Below are positions 46,400-56,616 of a stretch of DNA of 64,000 bases, piece after piece (within the stretch, counting starts at the first letter, position 1; each line of letters opens with the position of its first letter). The DNA is from Shewanella intestini. Lineage in GTDB: Bacteria; Pseudomonadota; Gammaproteobacteria; Enterobacterales; Shewanellaceae. The notes beneath the pieces were generated by a model. It did no database searches. It was not told where the DNA came from and saw only the letters and a list, made by a program, of their open reading frames with translations. Where the stretch lies: NCBI RefSeq assembly GCF_018221465.1, contig NZ_JAAIKR010000012.1, positions 1-64,000 of the forward strand, in the 5' to 3' direction. A program made the position numbers and the translations under genes.

Positions 46400-46503
46400 A
46401 TCGCCCTTTTTGAAACGGGAAATCGACACGGGGTTGATTTTCTGTCTGTGAAACTCAAGCACGAAACTTTATCTCTCGTGCATACCCACAAGGCTACAAC
46501 TCA

Positions 46504-48348
46504 ATGTCATCCGATGAAAGAACTTTCCGCGAACTTGGTTTATCCGAGAATTTGCTTCGTGCCCTTGACGATCTAGGTTACGAAAAACCAACTCCTATTC
46601 AAGCTGCTAGTATCGATCCACTCATGGAAGGGAAAGATATTTTAGGCCAAGCACAAACCGGTACGGGTAAAACAGGTGCATTTGCACTGCCATTACTTAA
46701 CAGTGTTGACCAAAAGCTGAACGCACCTCAAGTCCTTGTGCTTGCACCTACTCGTGAACTTGCTGTTCAGGTTGCTGAAGCATTTGGTAGTTATGCCAAA
46801 CACATGAAAGGCTTCCAAGTACTCCCTATTTACGGTGGTCAAAGCATGCATCAACAACTTAGTGCGCTACGCCGTGGCCCACAAGTGGTGGTTGGTACGC
46901 CTGGTCGTGTAATGGATCACATGCGTCGTGGTACGTTAAAACTTGATACGCTTAAAGCATTAGTGCTTGATGAAGCAGATGAAATGCTAAAAATGGGCTT
47001 CATCGACGACATCGAATGGGTACTAGAACATAAGCCAGCTGACAGCCAATTAGCCCTTTTCTCTGCAACCATGCCAGAGCAAATTAAACGTGTGGCTAAC
47101 AAGCATTTATCCGATCCTGTTCATATCAGTATCTCTACGACTAACTCAACTGTTAAGTCTATCGACCAACGTTTTGTTCAAGTGTCTCAACACAACAAAC
47201 TTGAAGCGTTAGTACGTGTATTAGAAGTTGAAAATACTGAAGGTATTATCATCTTCGTTCGTACTCGTAACAGCTGTGTCGAATTAGCTGAAAAGCTAGA
47301 AGCACGTGGTTATGCATCATCACCACTACATGGTGACATGAACCAACAAGCACGTGAACGCGCCGTTGACCAACTAAAACGCGGTAAATTAGATATTCTA
47401 ATTGCCACAGACGTTGCAGCTCGTGGTCTTGACGTTGACCGTATCGGACACGTAGTTAACTACGATATCCCGTATGATTCTGAGGCTTACGTTCACCGCA
47501 TTGGCCGTACAGGTCGTGCTGGTCGTACTGGTATGGCTATCCTTTTCGTAACAAACCGCGAAATGCGCATGTTACGTACCATTGAGCGTGCGACGTCAAG
47601 CCGTATTTCGCCAATGAAAGTCCCTAGCCCTGAAACCGTTGCAGAGCGTCGTTTATCTCGTTTAGGCGAGCAAATCCAAGAAACCATTAATGGCGACTTA
47701 GATTTCATGAAAAACGCCGTTGCTCAGTTATGCCAACAACTAGAAATCGACACCGATATACTGGCTGCTGCATTACTGCAACAAGTTCAAGCAGAGCGTC
47801 CATTACAACTGCCTGCTATTCAAGAACGTCAACGTGACAACCGTGATGACCGTAGTCGTGATCGTGGTGAGCGTGGTGAGCGAGGAGGTCGTGAACGTGG
47901 CGGTCGTCCTGTACCGACTAGCTTCGGTAAGCCAGACGGTCTTAAAGACAACCCAGACGTTAAAATGAACCGTTATGTCATCGACGTAGGTCGTGACAAC
48001 GGTGTTGGCGTAGGTAACATTGTTGGTGCTATTGCTAACGAAGCGAACATCGAAAGCCGCTTCATTGGTCAAATCCAATTATTTGATCAAGTGACTACCG
48101 TTGATTTACCAGACGGTATGCCAAAAGACGTACTTGGACACTTAAGAAAAGTGCGTGTTTGTGGTCGTCCATTAAACATTCGCGAAGCAGAAGGTGAAGC
48201 CTTCCCTGAGCAAGGTCGTAGCCGTCGTCCTCGTGGTGACCGTAATGACCGTCGTCCTCGTGGTGACCGTCCATCTGGCGATCGTCGTCCTCGTGGTGAC
48301 AAACCCTCTGGTGACCGCCGTCCACGTAAACCACGTGACAGCGAATAA
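46504..48348 (+). CDS. deaD: ATP-dependent RNA helicase DeaD/CsdA
   Basis: This cold-shock DEAD-box helicase has 614 residues and acts in ribosome assembly and mRNA decay. Motifs in order: Q motif (PTPIQAASI), I AQTGTGKT, Ia APTRELA, II DEAD, III SAT, V ATDVAARGLD, VI HRIGRTGRAG. An RNA-binding DbpA-like domain follows at about 480-560 (NRYVIDVGRDNGVGVGNIVGAI). The tail is a long Arg/Gly/Asp-rich repeat (RRPRGDRPSGDRRPRGD). This tail and another RGERGGRERG stretch near 460 are low complexity and bind RNA loosely. A strong terminator follows. Confidence 0.95.
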   Translation: MSSDERTFRELGLSENLLRALDDLGYEKPTPIQAASIDPLMEGKDILGQAQTGTGKTGAFALPLLNSVDQKLNAPQVLVLAPTRELAVQVAEAFGSYAKHMKGFQVLPIYGGQSMHQQLSALRRGPQVVVGTPGRVMDHMRRGTLKLDTLKALVLDEADEMLKMGFIDDIEWVLEHKPADSQLALFSATMPEQIKRVANKHLSDPVHISISTTNSTVKSIDQRFVQVSQHNKLEALVRVLEVENTEGIIIFVRTRNSCVELAEKLEARGYASSPLHGDMNQQARERAVDQLKRGKLDILIATDVAARGLDVDRIGHVVNYDIPYDSEAYVHRIGRTGRAGRTGMAILFVTNREMRMLRTIERATSSRISPMKVPSPETVAERRLSRLGEQIQETINGDLDFMKNAVAQLCQQLEIDTDILAAALLQQVQAERPLQLPAIQERQRDNRDDRSRDRGERGERGGRERGGRPVPTSFGKPDGLKDNPDVKMNRYVIDVGRDNGVGVGNIVGAIANEANIESRFIGQIQLFDQVTTVDLPDGMPKDVLGHLRKVRVCGRPLNIREAEGEAFPEQGRSRRPRGDRNDRRPRGDRPSGDRRPRGDKPSGDRRPRKPRDSE

Positions 48349-48370
48349 GCTAACCGCTTAATCAATATTG

Positions 48371-48398
48371 AAAATGGAGCCTAATGGCTCCATTTTTT
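48371..48398 (+). terminator. Intrinsic terminator after deaD
   Basis: AAAATGGAGCC and GGCTCCATTTT pair around CTAAT-type loop bases, followed by T6. The remaining gap to purC (48399-48690) contains no gene I can support; it should hold the purC promoter, which I could not place with confidence. Confidence 0.88.
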
Positions 48399-48690
48399 AT
48401 GCTTGCTTGTCAGTTGTCGTGACGAGGTTACTCAGTAACCATGAATTTCCCCCACGGCACATTCAGCGCCATTGCAACTCAGAACATTACATTACCGCAG
48501 CAATTGAAAACAGAGGTTTTAGCTAACAAAAACGATCAATTAGGTTAAATTTTTTGATGATTTCAGCGATGATTGTTCTGATATTCAAAAAGCCTATTTC
48601 AAGCCGCCTTTCCCGTGGCAAAGGCTTAGATAACAGGTAAAATAGCCGCCATTAATACTCCCCCTACCTTTCTTCAGAGGAATACTCGTC

Positions 48691-49794
48691 ATGAGTCTTG
48701 CCGATTCTGTTTTAGCCGTGAATAACGATTTACCCATCCGTACTGATAAACCCGTACACAGCGGTAAAGTCCGCAGCGTTTATTGGTTAACCGACGCTGA
48801 CAGCCGTCGTTTAATTGAGCAAAAAGGGTATGAGGTTCCTGCTGATACGCCATTAGCAATTATGGTGATCAGCGATCGTATCTCGGCATTTGATTGTATC
48901 TTCCATGGCGAAGATAACTTGCAAGGTATTCCGGGCAAAGGCGCAGCATTAAATGCTATTTCAAATCATTGGTTTACACTGTTTGCAGAAAACGGCTTAG
49001 CCGACAGCCATATTTTAGATATCCCGCATCCATTTGTGTGGATTGTTCAAAAAGCGCGACCTATTAAAGTCGAAGCCATCTGTCGCCAATACATTACCGG
49101 TTCAATGTGGCGCGCTTATGAAAAAGGCGAACGCGAGTTTTGCGGTATTACTTTGCCAGAAGGGTTAACTAAAGACCAAAAACTGCCAGAGCTATTAATT
49201 ACGCCGTCAACCAAAGGTATTTTAACCGGCATTCCGGGAGTACCAGCACAAGATGACGTAAATATTAGCCGCGCAGATATTGAAGCGAACTTTGCCGCAT
49301 TTGGTTTTGAGCAGCCATCTGACATCGACCTTTATGAGCAGTTATTAAAACAAGGCTTTGGGGTTATTTCAGCAGCGTTAGCCAAACTTGACCAAGTGTT
49401 TGTTGATACTAAATTTGAATTTGGTTATGTCACCGACCGCAACGGTCAGTCAAAACTCATTTACATGGATGAAGTCGGTACGCCTGACTCTTCACGTATA
49501 TGGGACGGCGCAGCCTATCGCGACGGCAACATTGTTGAGAACTCAAAAGAAGGTTTCCGTCAATTCTTGTTAAACCATTTCGACGACGCTGATATTTTGC
49601 TGAATAAAAACAGAATGCCAGAACGTGAAGCACTCGCTCGTGATAACGCCCTGCCATTAAATGCAATGATGAATGTGTCGAACACCTATACTGGTGTCGC
49701 TGAAAAAGTAGCGGGTCATAAAATTGAATTATCCGCTAACCCTAAAGCTGACATCATCGCTATTTTAAAACGCGATTATGATTTAGTAGACTAA
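48691..49794 (+). CDS. purC: Phosphoribosylaminoimidazole-succinocarboxamide synthase PurC
   Basis: This ATP-dependent enzyme joins aspartate to CAIR in purine synthesis, in the cytoplasm. The 367-residue protein is of the long PurC type, with GKVRSVYWL in the ATP loop, [32 protein letters not shown], and [14 protein letters not shown] near the active site. E. coli PurC is shorter (237); long forms are normal in some Gammaproteobacteria. GAGGA precedes the ATG. I did not see a PurR operator. Confidence 0.93.
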   Translation: MSLADSVLAVNNDLPIRTDKPVHSGKVRSVYWLTDADSRRLIEQKGYEVPADTPLAIMVISDRISAFDCIFHGEDNLQGIPGKGAALNAISNHWFTLFAENGLADSHILDIPHPFVWIVQKARPIKVEAICRQYITGSMWRAYEKGEREFCGITLPEGLTKDQKLPELLITPSTKGILTGIPGVPAQDDVNISRADIEANFAAFGFEQPSDIDLYEQLLKQGFGVISAALAKLDQVFVDTKFEFGYVTDRNGQSKLIYMDEVGTPDSSRIWDGAAYRDGNIVENSKEGFRQFLLNHFDDADILLNKNRMPEREALARDNALPLNAMMNVSNTYTGVAEKVAGHKIELSANPKADIIAILKRDYDLVD

Positions 49795-49812
49795 TCAGTT
49801 TATTAATCGCAT

Positions 49813-49843
49813 AAAAAAGGATGGCTGATAGCCATCCTTTTTT
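49813..49843. terminator. Bidirectional terminator between purC and the S10 peptidase gene
   Basis: AAAAAAGGATGGCT and AGCCATCCTTTTTT are perfect arms around a three-base loop. Confidence 0.9.
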
Positions 49844-49875
49844 GTGGTTCCTTGTAACAAAAGCGGCAAACTCGG

Positions 49876-51429
49876 TTAATTTAATGGGTACTTAGCCGCT
49901 TGGTTTTTAGCAGGTAACGTCGACAACATAAATTGGCGTAAGTCTTGATTAGACTGCTTTAAATCCTCTGCACGTAAGTACATCATGTGCCCACTGCGAT
50001 AACCTTTAAATTGTAACCGCGACTGCATTTTACCGCTCGGGTCGAGTTGTCTTAGGCTGTATTTAGCATCAAAGTAGTTAGTCGCACCGTCATAATAACC
50101 GGATTGGATCATCACATTTAAATACGGGTTTTGTGCCATCGCTTGGCGCAAGTTACGTCCTGCATTATTGTTAGTGCGATCCCACGGATAAACATCGCCA
50201 AACATGTTGTACTTCACGTCTGTCACGTAATTTAACTCATCGCGTAAATAGGCATTAATTGCGGGAGTGAACGAATGCAACCACGAGGTAAGCTCCGCAT
50301 TATAGTCAGGGCGCTCACCAATATTTTGCTCATCAATCCCTAGATAACGTGAATCAAGACGCCCCAAGGTTTTACCTTTATCTCTTAATAACGCTTTCCA
50401 GTAATAACTTGGCGCGATATCTAAATTGGCATCCAATACGGTTTGTACATCTAAACCAGAATAAAGCGCCACTTGCTCAGCAATGGATTGCTTTTGCTGC
50501 GGTGAAATAAATCCGCCCATCGCAAGCGCAGGCAAATAGTCGTTAATGGTAAAGTCTTCAACTTTTGGCAGTAATTCACTTAAATCGAGCTGTTGCAGCG
50601 CGGGCGATAACGCTTGGTGATGCCACGCTGTTGCAGCAAAATACGGTAAGCGGTTAGCGGCTTTCACAATGCCTTTTCGCTCAATACCTAAGTCCGTTGG
50701 CGACACTAACACCACACCATTAAGGTACATCCACTGCCTGTTTTGTAATTCTAATGCTAAGCCTGACACCCGTGTGGTGCCGTAGCTTTCACCAATTAAA
50801 TATTTTGGTGAGCGCCAACGCTCATTGCGCGTCACAAAAGTATTTAACCATTCCGCTAGATATTTAACGTCGGCATTCACCCCAAAAAATAACGCTTGTT
50901 GTTTGTCTTTGCTTGGCATCTTGCCGTCTTTATCAGGCAACACTCGCGAGTACCCCGTATTCACAGGGTTAACGTACACAATATCAGCGACATCAAGTAC
51001 TGAATGGGGATTTGTTTTCACCCCATAAGGTTGTAACGGATAACCTTCGTCATCCACATTTAAGACCTTAGGGCCGGTGTAAGCAATGTGCATCCACACC
51101 GAAGCAGAACCAGGGCCGCCGTTAAACGACATCAATAACGGTCTCGCAGCGCGGTCTTTAACATTATCGCGTTTATAGTATGTATATTGCAGCGTGGCGA
51201 TAGGTTCACCCAACGCATCCCACACAGGTTGTGTACCTGCAGTCACGGTGTAAGACACATTTTTACCGTTAATTTTAGTCTTATGCTCGGTTACAACCGA
51301 CTGGTCTATTGGAATATGACGCCCAAATGAACTTGCTGATGCTTGCGCCGAAGACGCTGCAATACTTGGCAATGACAGTCCCGCTAAAGGCAGAACAATC
51401 AACAAGCGAAGAAAATAGGATACTTTCAT
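49876..51429 (-). CDS. S10-family serine carboxypeptidase-like protein
   Basis: The 517-residue protein has a signal peptide (cleavage after SIA-A, near residue 24), so it is exported to the periplasm or outside. It has an alpha/beta hydrolase fold with the oxyanion loop SFNGGPGSASVW, the nucleophile serine in GESYGTTR, and the catalytic histidine in SGHMMYLR near the C-terminus. These match serine carboxypeptidase (S10) enzymes, which are common in Shewanella and its relatives. It probably trims C-terminal residues from peptides. It lies alone between two terminators. Confidence 0.85.
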   Translation of the reverse strand: MKVSYFLRLLIVLPLAGLSLPSIAASSAQASASSFGRHIPIDQSVVTEHKTKINGKNVSYTVTAGTQPVWDALGEPIATLQYTYYKRDNVKDRAARPLLMSFNGGPGSASVWMHIAYTGPKVLNVDDEGYPLQPYGVKTNPHSVLDVADIVYVNPVNTGYSRVLPDKDGKMPSKDKQQALFFGVNADVKYLAEWLNTFVTRNERWRSPKYLIGESYGTTRVSGLALELQNRQWMYLNGVVLVSPTDLGIERKGIVKAANRLPYFAATAWHHQALSPALQQLDLSELLPKVEDFTINDYLPALAMGGFISPQQKQSIAEQVALYSGLDVQTVLDANLDIAPSYYWKALLRDKGKTLGRLDSRYLGIDEQNIGERPDYNAELTSWLHSFTPAINAYLRDELNYVTDVKYNMFGDVYPWDRTNNNAGRNLRQAMAQNPYLNVMIQSGYYDGATNYFDAKYSLRQLDPSGKMQSRLQFKGYRSGHMMYLRAEDLKQSNQDLRQFMLSTLPAKNQAAKYPLN

Positions 51430-51684
51430 GCGAGTCTCTTATTGTTAGTGTGAGTTTTTCGACTCCAGCATAGATAAGCACCACGCAATTAACAATATCG
51501 TCAATGACACAAATCGTAAGCAAACATAACCAAGACGTTAGCCCAAAACTAAACTGTTATTAACAGGCTTACTTGCGACGAGTGTTTGTTCGCCATCATT
51601 AAATTAGCACTAAATAAAATCAGCTAGATATTAGGTTTATATCGGCAACCTAAACCTAACACAGATAATGCGACACAGAACCAT

Positions 51685-51723
51685 AAAAAAGCCCCATTAA
51701 ACGTTTGGTTTAACGGGGCTTTA
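51685..51723 (-). terminator. Intrinsic terminator after pmbA
   Basis: AAAGCCCCATTAAAC and GTTTAACGGGGCTTT pair with one G-T, and T6 follows on the minus strand. The rest of 51430-51852 holds no gene; the peptidase promoter should lie near 51430-51600. Confidence 0.82.
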
Positions 51724-51852
51724 AAATAGTAATTTTAATAGCTTACATTATCGCTTTAAATCCATATGCGACAATTAAGTGCTAACAACGGCATCGATTA
51801 ACGCGGTTAACTGGCCAAGGTGATAACACCAAGGTCTGTGACCATTAAGAAA

Positions 51853-53232
51853 TTAGTTACCTGCAATCTGCATTTCGTTTAGCAAAATGCCGCCAGTGCG
51901 GATAGATGAACGTAAGTCGCGATCGCTTGCGACAGCTTGTACGCCCATAAACATATCTTTTAAATTACCTGCAATGGTGATCTCTTCTACTGGATATTGA
52001 ATTTCACCGTTTTCAACATAAAAACCCGCAGCTCCACGAGAATAATCACCTGTTACTGCATTTACACCTTGCCCCATGACCTCAGTAACAATTAACCCAG
52101 TGCCCATGGCTTTAATTAACTCAGCAAAGGTTTGACCGCTGTCTTTTAAGGTCCAGTTATAAATGCCACCAGCATGGCCGGTGTTAGTCATACCTAATTT
52201 ACGTGCCGAATAACTGGTTAATAGGTAGGTGGCTAAACGACCATCTTCAATAATATTGCGCTGTTGCGTTGCCACACCTTCGCTATCGAAGTTAGCACTG
52301 GCAAGCCCTGATAATAAATGAGGTTGCTCTTGAATATTAAACCACTCAGGAAACACTTGCGTACCGAGTGAATCAAGCAAAAAACTCGACTTACGATACA
52401 AACTACTGCCGCTAATCGCACCAATAAAGTGGCCAATTAATCCAGTGGCTATTTCAGGTGAAAACAATACTGGTAATTTAGTGGTGGCAATTTTACGCGC
52501 ATCTAAACGGTTAAGGGTTTTTTGTGCAGATTTAATTCCTACGGCTTCTGGTGAGAGTAAACCATTGAATTGACGTGATACGGTATAGTCATAATCACGC
52601 TGCATATTGCCGTCTAACTCCTCACCAATGACCACACAACTCAAACTGTAACGTGAACTGCAATAGCCACCTAAAAAGCCGTGGCTGTTACCGTATACTT
52701 TCGCGCCGGTGTGCGCATTGGCACTCGCGCCGTCGGACGCCTTAATACGTTCACTCACATCAAGCGCTGCAATTTCACTGTCGATAGCCAGTTGAGCTAA
52801 GCCTTGAGCGTCAATATCATGAGGGTGATACAGCTCAAGCTTACGAATGTCTTTGGCCATTAACTCTGGATCTGCCAAGCCACTAAAAGGGTCTTGCGAC
52901 GTATATTTAGCAATATCATCCGCCGCTTTTACTGCTTGTTTAATGGCTTGCGATGATAAATCTGAGGTCGATGAATTCCCTTTTGCACCGTCACGATACA
53001 CGGTAATACCTAATGCACCATCTTTAGTAAATTCAACAGTTTCAACTTCTTTATCACGGGTTGAAACAGATAAACCTTGTTGTTTGCTGATCGCCACTTC
53101 TGCTGCAGACGTGCCAAGTTGCTTGGCATATTCTAACGCCTCACTAACCGCCGCCTTTAAAGCCGGTAACTGACTGTCAATACGTGTTGAATTGCCGCTA
53201 GATGCAGGCGATGAAGTTTGATGAGAAGCCAC
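51853..53232 (-). CDS. pmbA: Metalloprotease subunit PmbA/TldE
   Basis: The 459-residue cytoplasmic partner of TldD carries no metal site itself in E. coli; the TldD/TldE heterodimer cuts unfolded peptides, matures microcin B17 and degrades the CcdA antitoxin. Matching stretches include LEYAKQLGTSAAEVAISKQQGLSVSTRD, ITVYRDGAKGNSSTSDLS and the C-terminal MGQGVNAVTGDYSRGAAGFYVENG. The GTG start (53230-53232) is supported by AGAG eight bases earlier. It is divergent from darP, as in E. coli. Confidence 0.93.
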   Translation of the reverse strand: MASHQTSSPASSGNSTRIDSQLPALKAAVSEALEYAKQLGTSAAEVAISKQQGLSVSTRDKEVETVEFTKDGALGITVYRDGAKGNSSTSDLSSQAIKQAVKAADDIAKYTSQDPFSGLADPELMAKDIRKLELYHPHDIDAQGLAQLAIDSEIAALDVSERIKASDGASANAHTGAKVYGNSHGFLGGYCSSRYSLSCVVIGEELDGNMQRDYDYTVSRQFNGLLSPEAVGIKSAQKTLNRLDARKIATTKLPVLFSPEIATGLIGHFIGAISGSSLYRKSSFLLDSLGTQVFPEWFNIQEQPHLLSGLASANFDSEGVATQQRNIIEDGRLATYLLTSYSARKLGMTNTGHAGGIYNWTLKDSGQTFAELIKAMGTGLIVTEVMGQGVNAVTGDYSRGAAGFYVENGEIQYPVEEITIAGNLKDMFMGVQAVASDRDLRSSIRTGGILLNEMQIAGN

Positions 53233-53389
53233 AAGAATACTCTTTGAAAAATCGGATGGGCACTAGCATATCAAATTCGCTGTGTTTTTGATAACTGTCG
53301 GTAAATTCGGGCATTGTGGCGGATTTTTTATTCTGATGCCGTTGAATAAAGTGCTATCATTAGGGGATATTTTATTGAGGTTAATGACT

Positions 53390-53923
53390 ATGAAAATTGT
53401 TGGTGATTCAGAACACTTCCAGCAGCCGTTTGACCATGACGAAAACTACGTCAGCCGTACTGAATTTAAAAAAGAAAGTGAAGACGCACAAGCCCTTGGG
53501 ATGAAGCTAATTGCATTGAGCAAAACCCAGCTTGATAAAATGGAACTTGACGAATTTCTTTATGATGCCGTACTCAAAACCAAAACCATTAAGCAAAAAA
53601 CGGAAGCTTACCGCCGTCATTTACAGTACATAGGTAAACTAATGCGTGGTTTTGATCACGAACCTATCGAAGCAACATTGGCTAAAGTGTTGAATAAAAA
53701 TAACAATGAAGCTGCACGAGTGCAAATTATTGAAAAACTTCGCGATCGTCTTTTAGCTGAAGGCGACAACGCCATTCAAGAACTGTTGAATGATAACCCT
53801 CAACTTGAACGCCAAAAACTGCGTCAACTTGTTAGGCAAGCCAACAAAGAGTTGCAAAAAACACCTGAGTCTAAAGCCAATATTGAATTGTTCAAATATT
53901 TGCGAGATTCAATCGAAGACTAA
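53390..53923 (+). CDS. darP: Ribosome-associated protein DarP/YjgA (DUF615)
   Basis: The 177-residue helical protein binds immature 50S particles and assists large-subunit assembly. It opens MKIVGDSEHFQQPFDHD, then SRTEFKKESEDAQALGMKLIALS, KTKTIKQKTEAYRRHLQYIGKLMR and VKQANKEL-like segments, as in YjgA. GAGG lies nine bases before the ATG at 53390, which fits better than the ATG six bases upstream. The pair pmbA/darP in divergent order is conserved in Gammaproteobacteria. Confidence 0.93.
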   Translation: MKIVGDSEHFQQPFDHDENYVSRTEFKKESEDAQALGMKLIALSKTQLDKMELDEFLYDAVLKTKTIKQKTEAYRRHLQYIGKLMRGFDHEPIEATLAKVLNKNNNEAARVQIIEKLRDRLLAEGDNAIQELLNDNPQLERQKLRQLVRQANKELQKTPESKANIELFKYLRDSIED

Positions 53924-53950
53924 TTCTCTACCATAATAAGGATGTTGCCA

Positions 53951-56449
53951 ATGCGGCTAAAATCAATCTTAAAAACGTTACCGTTAACGATTGCCTCCCT
54001 CTTCTTAGCCGCAGGGTGTAATGGCCCATCAGATGATAGCACGGCGACCATACCAGAAAATGCCACTTATGCAGTGGCATTAAGCTACCATGCGTTTGTA
54101 AACGGTCAATGCGACAGCGCGACCGAACAACGTGAGTTTGCCACTAATGAGCGCTTTTGCGCCGTGGCAAATGTCACCGCAGATAACACTGACGTGGCAA
54201 ACATTTTGGTAGATTTCTCATCTGACAACGCCGACATTGCCCCAAGTACCACATTAACTGACAGCAACGGCAACGCAACCGCGATTGTATCAGCGCCCAA
54301 CCAAACGGCTATTGCTGGTACGCTTACCGCTTCGCATACCCCTTCATCAGGCGACGCGGTTACCGACAGCCGCACATATGAATTCAAAGCCACCGAAGCT
54401 CTGCCGCCAGCAACGAATTACACCTTAACAACGTCAATAACTAATGCCACCGGTGTTGTTACTCGCTTTAAAGTCGATGAGTCTGTGCAATTACAGGCTC
54501 AGTTTGTCGATGCGAATAACCAAGGTGTTGCAGATCAACTCGTCACCTTTCAGGCTGGTAGCGCAAACCTAACACCGGCTACGTCACTGACCGATGACCA
54601 AGGTATGGCATCAGTGCCTTACACTGCGACTGAATCGGATCTGGGTGCAACCACCTTAGTGGCAACGATTGATTACCAAAATGAAACTTTCAGCGGTAGC
54701 AGCTTTTACGAAGTGCGCGCCGCAGATGAAGCCATTCCAGAAGGCACCTTAAAAATCGGTCACTTCACCAGTGACAATACGTTTGTTGAAGGTGAGCTAG
54801 GTACCACCTTAAGCGCCGACAGTAATGGCGGTTACACCATTAGTGCAGGTGGTTCATTTGGGATAACTGCAACCATTGTTACCGACGACAACAACGGTAC
54901 GATCACCCGCTTGCAAACACCGGCAACCGTGAGCTTTAGTTCGGACTGTTCAAGCAATAATCTTGCTTCATTAGACTCACCTGTCACCACGTTATCAGGT
55001 ACGGCCAGCTCCACTTTCTCTGACACCACTTGTAGTGGCAACAGCGAACGTAACGACCAAATCACGGCAACAGCGACGATTGGCAACATTAATCTCAATG
55101 CCAATTTAGACTTTACCTTGTCGCGTCAAACCTTATCAAATTTAAGCTTTGTGTCAGCAGAGCCTACCCAAATTAGAATCAAAGGTGCTGGCGGCACTGG
55201 CTCAACAGAATCTTCTTTAGTGACCTTTTTAGTCACCAGTGCCAACGGTCAACCTGCCGCGCAGCAAACGGTTGACTTTACCCTTGATACTGTCATTGGC
55301 GGCTTAAGTTTTGCTAATGGTAAAGAAACGGATCAAAGCATTACTAATGCTCAAGGCATTGCCAGCGTCAGAGTGCAATCGGGTACCGTGCCAACACCAG
55401 TCAGAGTCGTCGCGACAGCAACCGACCCTGACACCAATGAAACCGTGAGCAGTCAATCGGAACAATTAACGGTGAATACCGGCCTGCCACAGCAGCTTGG
55501 CTTTACCATTTCGCCATCAGTCTTTAACCCTGAAGCCGATAGATACAATGGCGAAGACGTAGAAGTGAGCGTTTATGCGTCAGACAGTTTTGGCAACCCC
55601 GCACCTGATGACACCACCATTAACTTTACCGCTGAAGGTGGGCAAATACAGCCATCATGTCTGACACTGGGCGGCACTTGTAGCGTAATATGGACATCAA
55701 CCGATCCACGGGTAAGCGACCATCGGGTGACGATTTTGGCTTACGCCCTAGGACATGAAACCTTCTTTGATACTGACGGTGACAGTATGTTTACCGATGC
55801 CGACGGTAATGCTATCGCCAATGCCTGTTTGGACAATGCAGGCAATGCCATTGAATGTGCTGGCAATGGGATGGACGTTGAAACTTACCACCCAAATGGA
55901 TTCAGTGATTTAGCCGATGCTTATCGTGACGATAACGAGTCTGGTAGCCATGACTCTGGCGAGCCATTTTTTAATACCTCTGGCGTAAGTAGTTATCAAG
56001 ATGCCGACAGTTTATTCAACGGCCCACAATGTGATGGCGCGCTATGTGGACAAGCTCAAGCCAACAAAACTTATATTCGCAGCGCATTTGTGCTCACAAT
56101 GTCAGGCTCTAGTGCCGACTTTACTTTAAAGCAAGATAACAGGCCAATTAATGATGTGAATACTGATATCACTGACATTGCGGCCAATAGTAGCACTAGC
56201 TTCCAAGTACGACTAACCGATGATGCAAACCAAATGCTACCAAATGGCACCACGGTTGATATTACTGCTAGCGAAGGTCAATTAGTTTATGACAACTTTG
56301 TGGTAGGCAATGCCACCCGTGAAGGCGGTTCAAATGTCATGTTTAGCTTAAAACATAATGGGACTAGTGGAGTAAGTAACATCACTATTAGAACTGTTAC
56401 TCCAAAAGGTATTAATAGCACGTTTAACTTTAATGTGACCTTACTATAA
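53951..56449 (+). CDS. Large lipoprotein with bacterial Ig-like (Big_1-type) domains
   Basis: The 832-residue protein has a lipoprotein signal peptide (lipobox LAAGC, Cys near 23). The mature part is a chain of about five to six Ig-like domains of Big_1 type (repeated motif: 'TLTDSNGNATAIVSAPN', 'VTFQAGSANLTPATSLTDDQGMASV', 'VDFTLDTVIGGLSFANGKETDQ'). Between about 600 and 690 a stretch rich in Asp, Gly and Asn (DTDGDSMFTDADGNAIAN...) resembles a calcium-binding loop region with two cysteine pairs. It probably lies at the outer surface and may act in adhesion, but the exact role is unknown. The ATG at 53951 has TAAGGA eight bases before it; the ATG nine bases earlier does not. Confidence 0.8.
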   Translation: MRLKSILKTLPLTIASLFLAAGCNGPSDDSTATIPENATYAVALSYHAFVNGQCDSATEQREFATNERFCAVANVTADNTDVANILVDFSSDNADIAPSTTLTDSNGNATAIVSAPNQTAIAGTLTASHTPSSGDAVTDSRTYEFKATEALPPATNYTLTTSITNATGVVTRFKVDESVQLQAQFVDANNQGVADQLVTFQAGSANLTPATSLTDDQGMASVPYTATESDLGATTLVATIDYQNETFSGSSFYEVRAADEAIPEGTLKIGHFTSDNTFVEGELGTTLSADSNGGYTISAGGSFGITATIVTDDNNGTITRLQTPATVSFSSDCSSNNLASLDSPVTTLSGTASSTFSDTTCSGNSERNDQITATATIGNINLNANLDFTLSRQTLSNLSFVSAEPTQIRIKGAGGTGSTESSLVTFLVTSANGQPAAQQTVDFTLDTVIGGLSFANGKETDQSITNAQGIASVRVQSGTVPTPVRVVATATDPDTNETVSSQSEQLTVNTGLPQQLGFTISPSVFNPEADRYNGEDVEVSVYASDSFGNPAPDDTTINFTAEGGQIQPSCLTLGGTCSVIWTSTDPRVSDHRVTILAYALGHETFFDTDGDSMFTDADGNAIANACLDNAGNAIECAGNGMDVETYHPNGFSDLADAYRDDNESGSHDSGEPFFNTSGVSSYQDADSLFNGPQCDGALCGQAQANKTYIRSAFVLTMSGSSADFTLKQDNRPINDVNTDITDIAANSSTSFQVRLTDDANQMLPNGTTVDITASEGQLVYDNFVVGNATREGGSNVMFSLKHNGTSGVSNITIRTVTPKGINSTFNFNVTLL

Positions 56450-56490
56450 AGCACCAATTGCCAATCTTACTCATGCAGCTAAAACAGAAG

Positions 56491-56542
56491 CAGTAGCAGT
56501 AGCAGTAGCAGTAGCAGTAGCAGTAGCAGTAGCAGTAGCAGT
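56491..56542. repeat. Tandem array of the 6-bp unit CAGTAG, about 8.7 copies
   Basis: The array is uninterrupted and five bases from the terminator at 56548-56583. It lies between the convergent Ig-like lipoprotein and ABC permease genes. Confidence 0.95.
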
Positions 56543-56547
56543 GAAAT

Positions 56548-56583
56548 AAAAAGCCTTTGCGACATTTATCGCAAAGGCTTTTT
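56548..56583. terminator. Bidirectional terminator of the Ig-like gene and the exporter operon
   Basis: AAAAAGCCTTTGCGA pairs with TCGCAAAGGCTTTTT around six bases. Confidence 0.9.
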
Positions 56584-56616
56584 AGTGTTATAAAGGCGCT
56601 ATTTTAGTATTTATTC

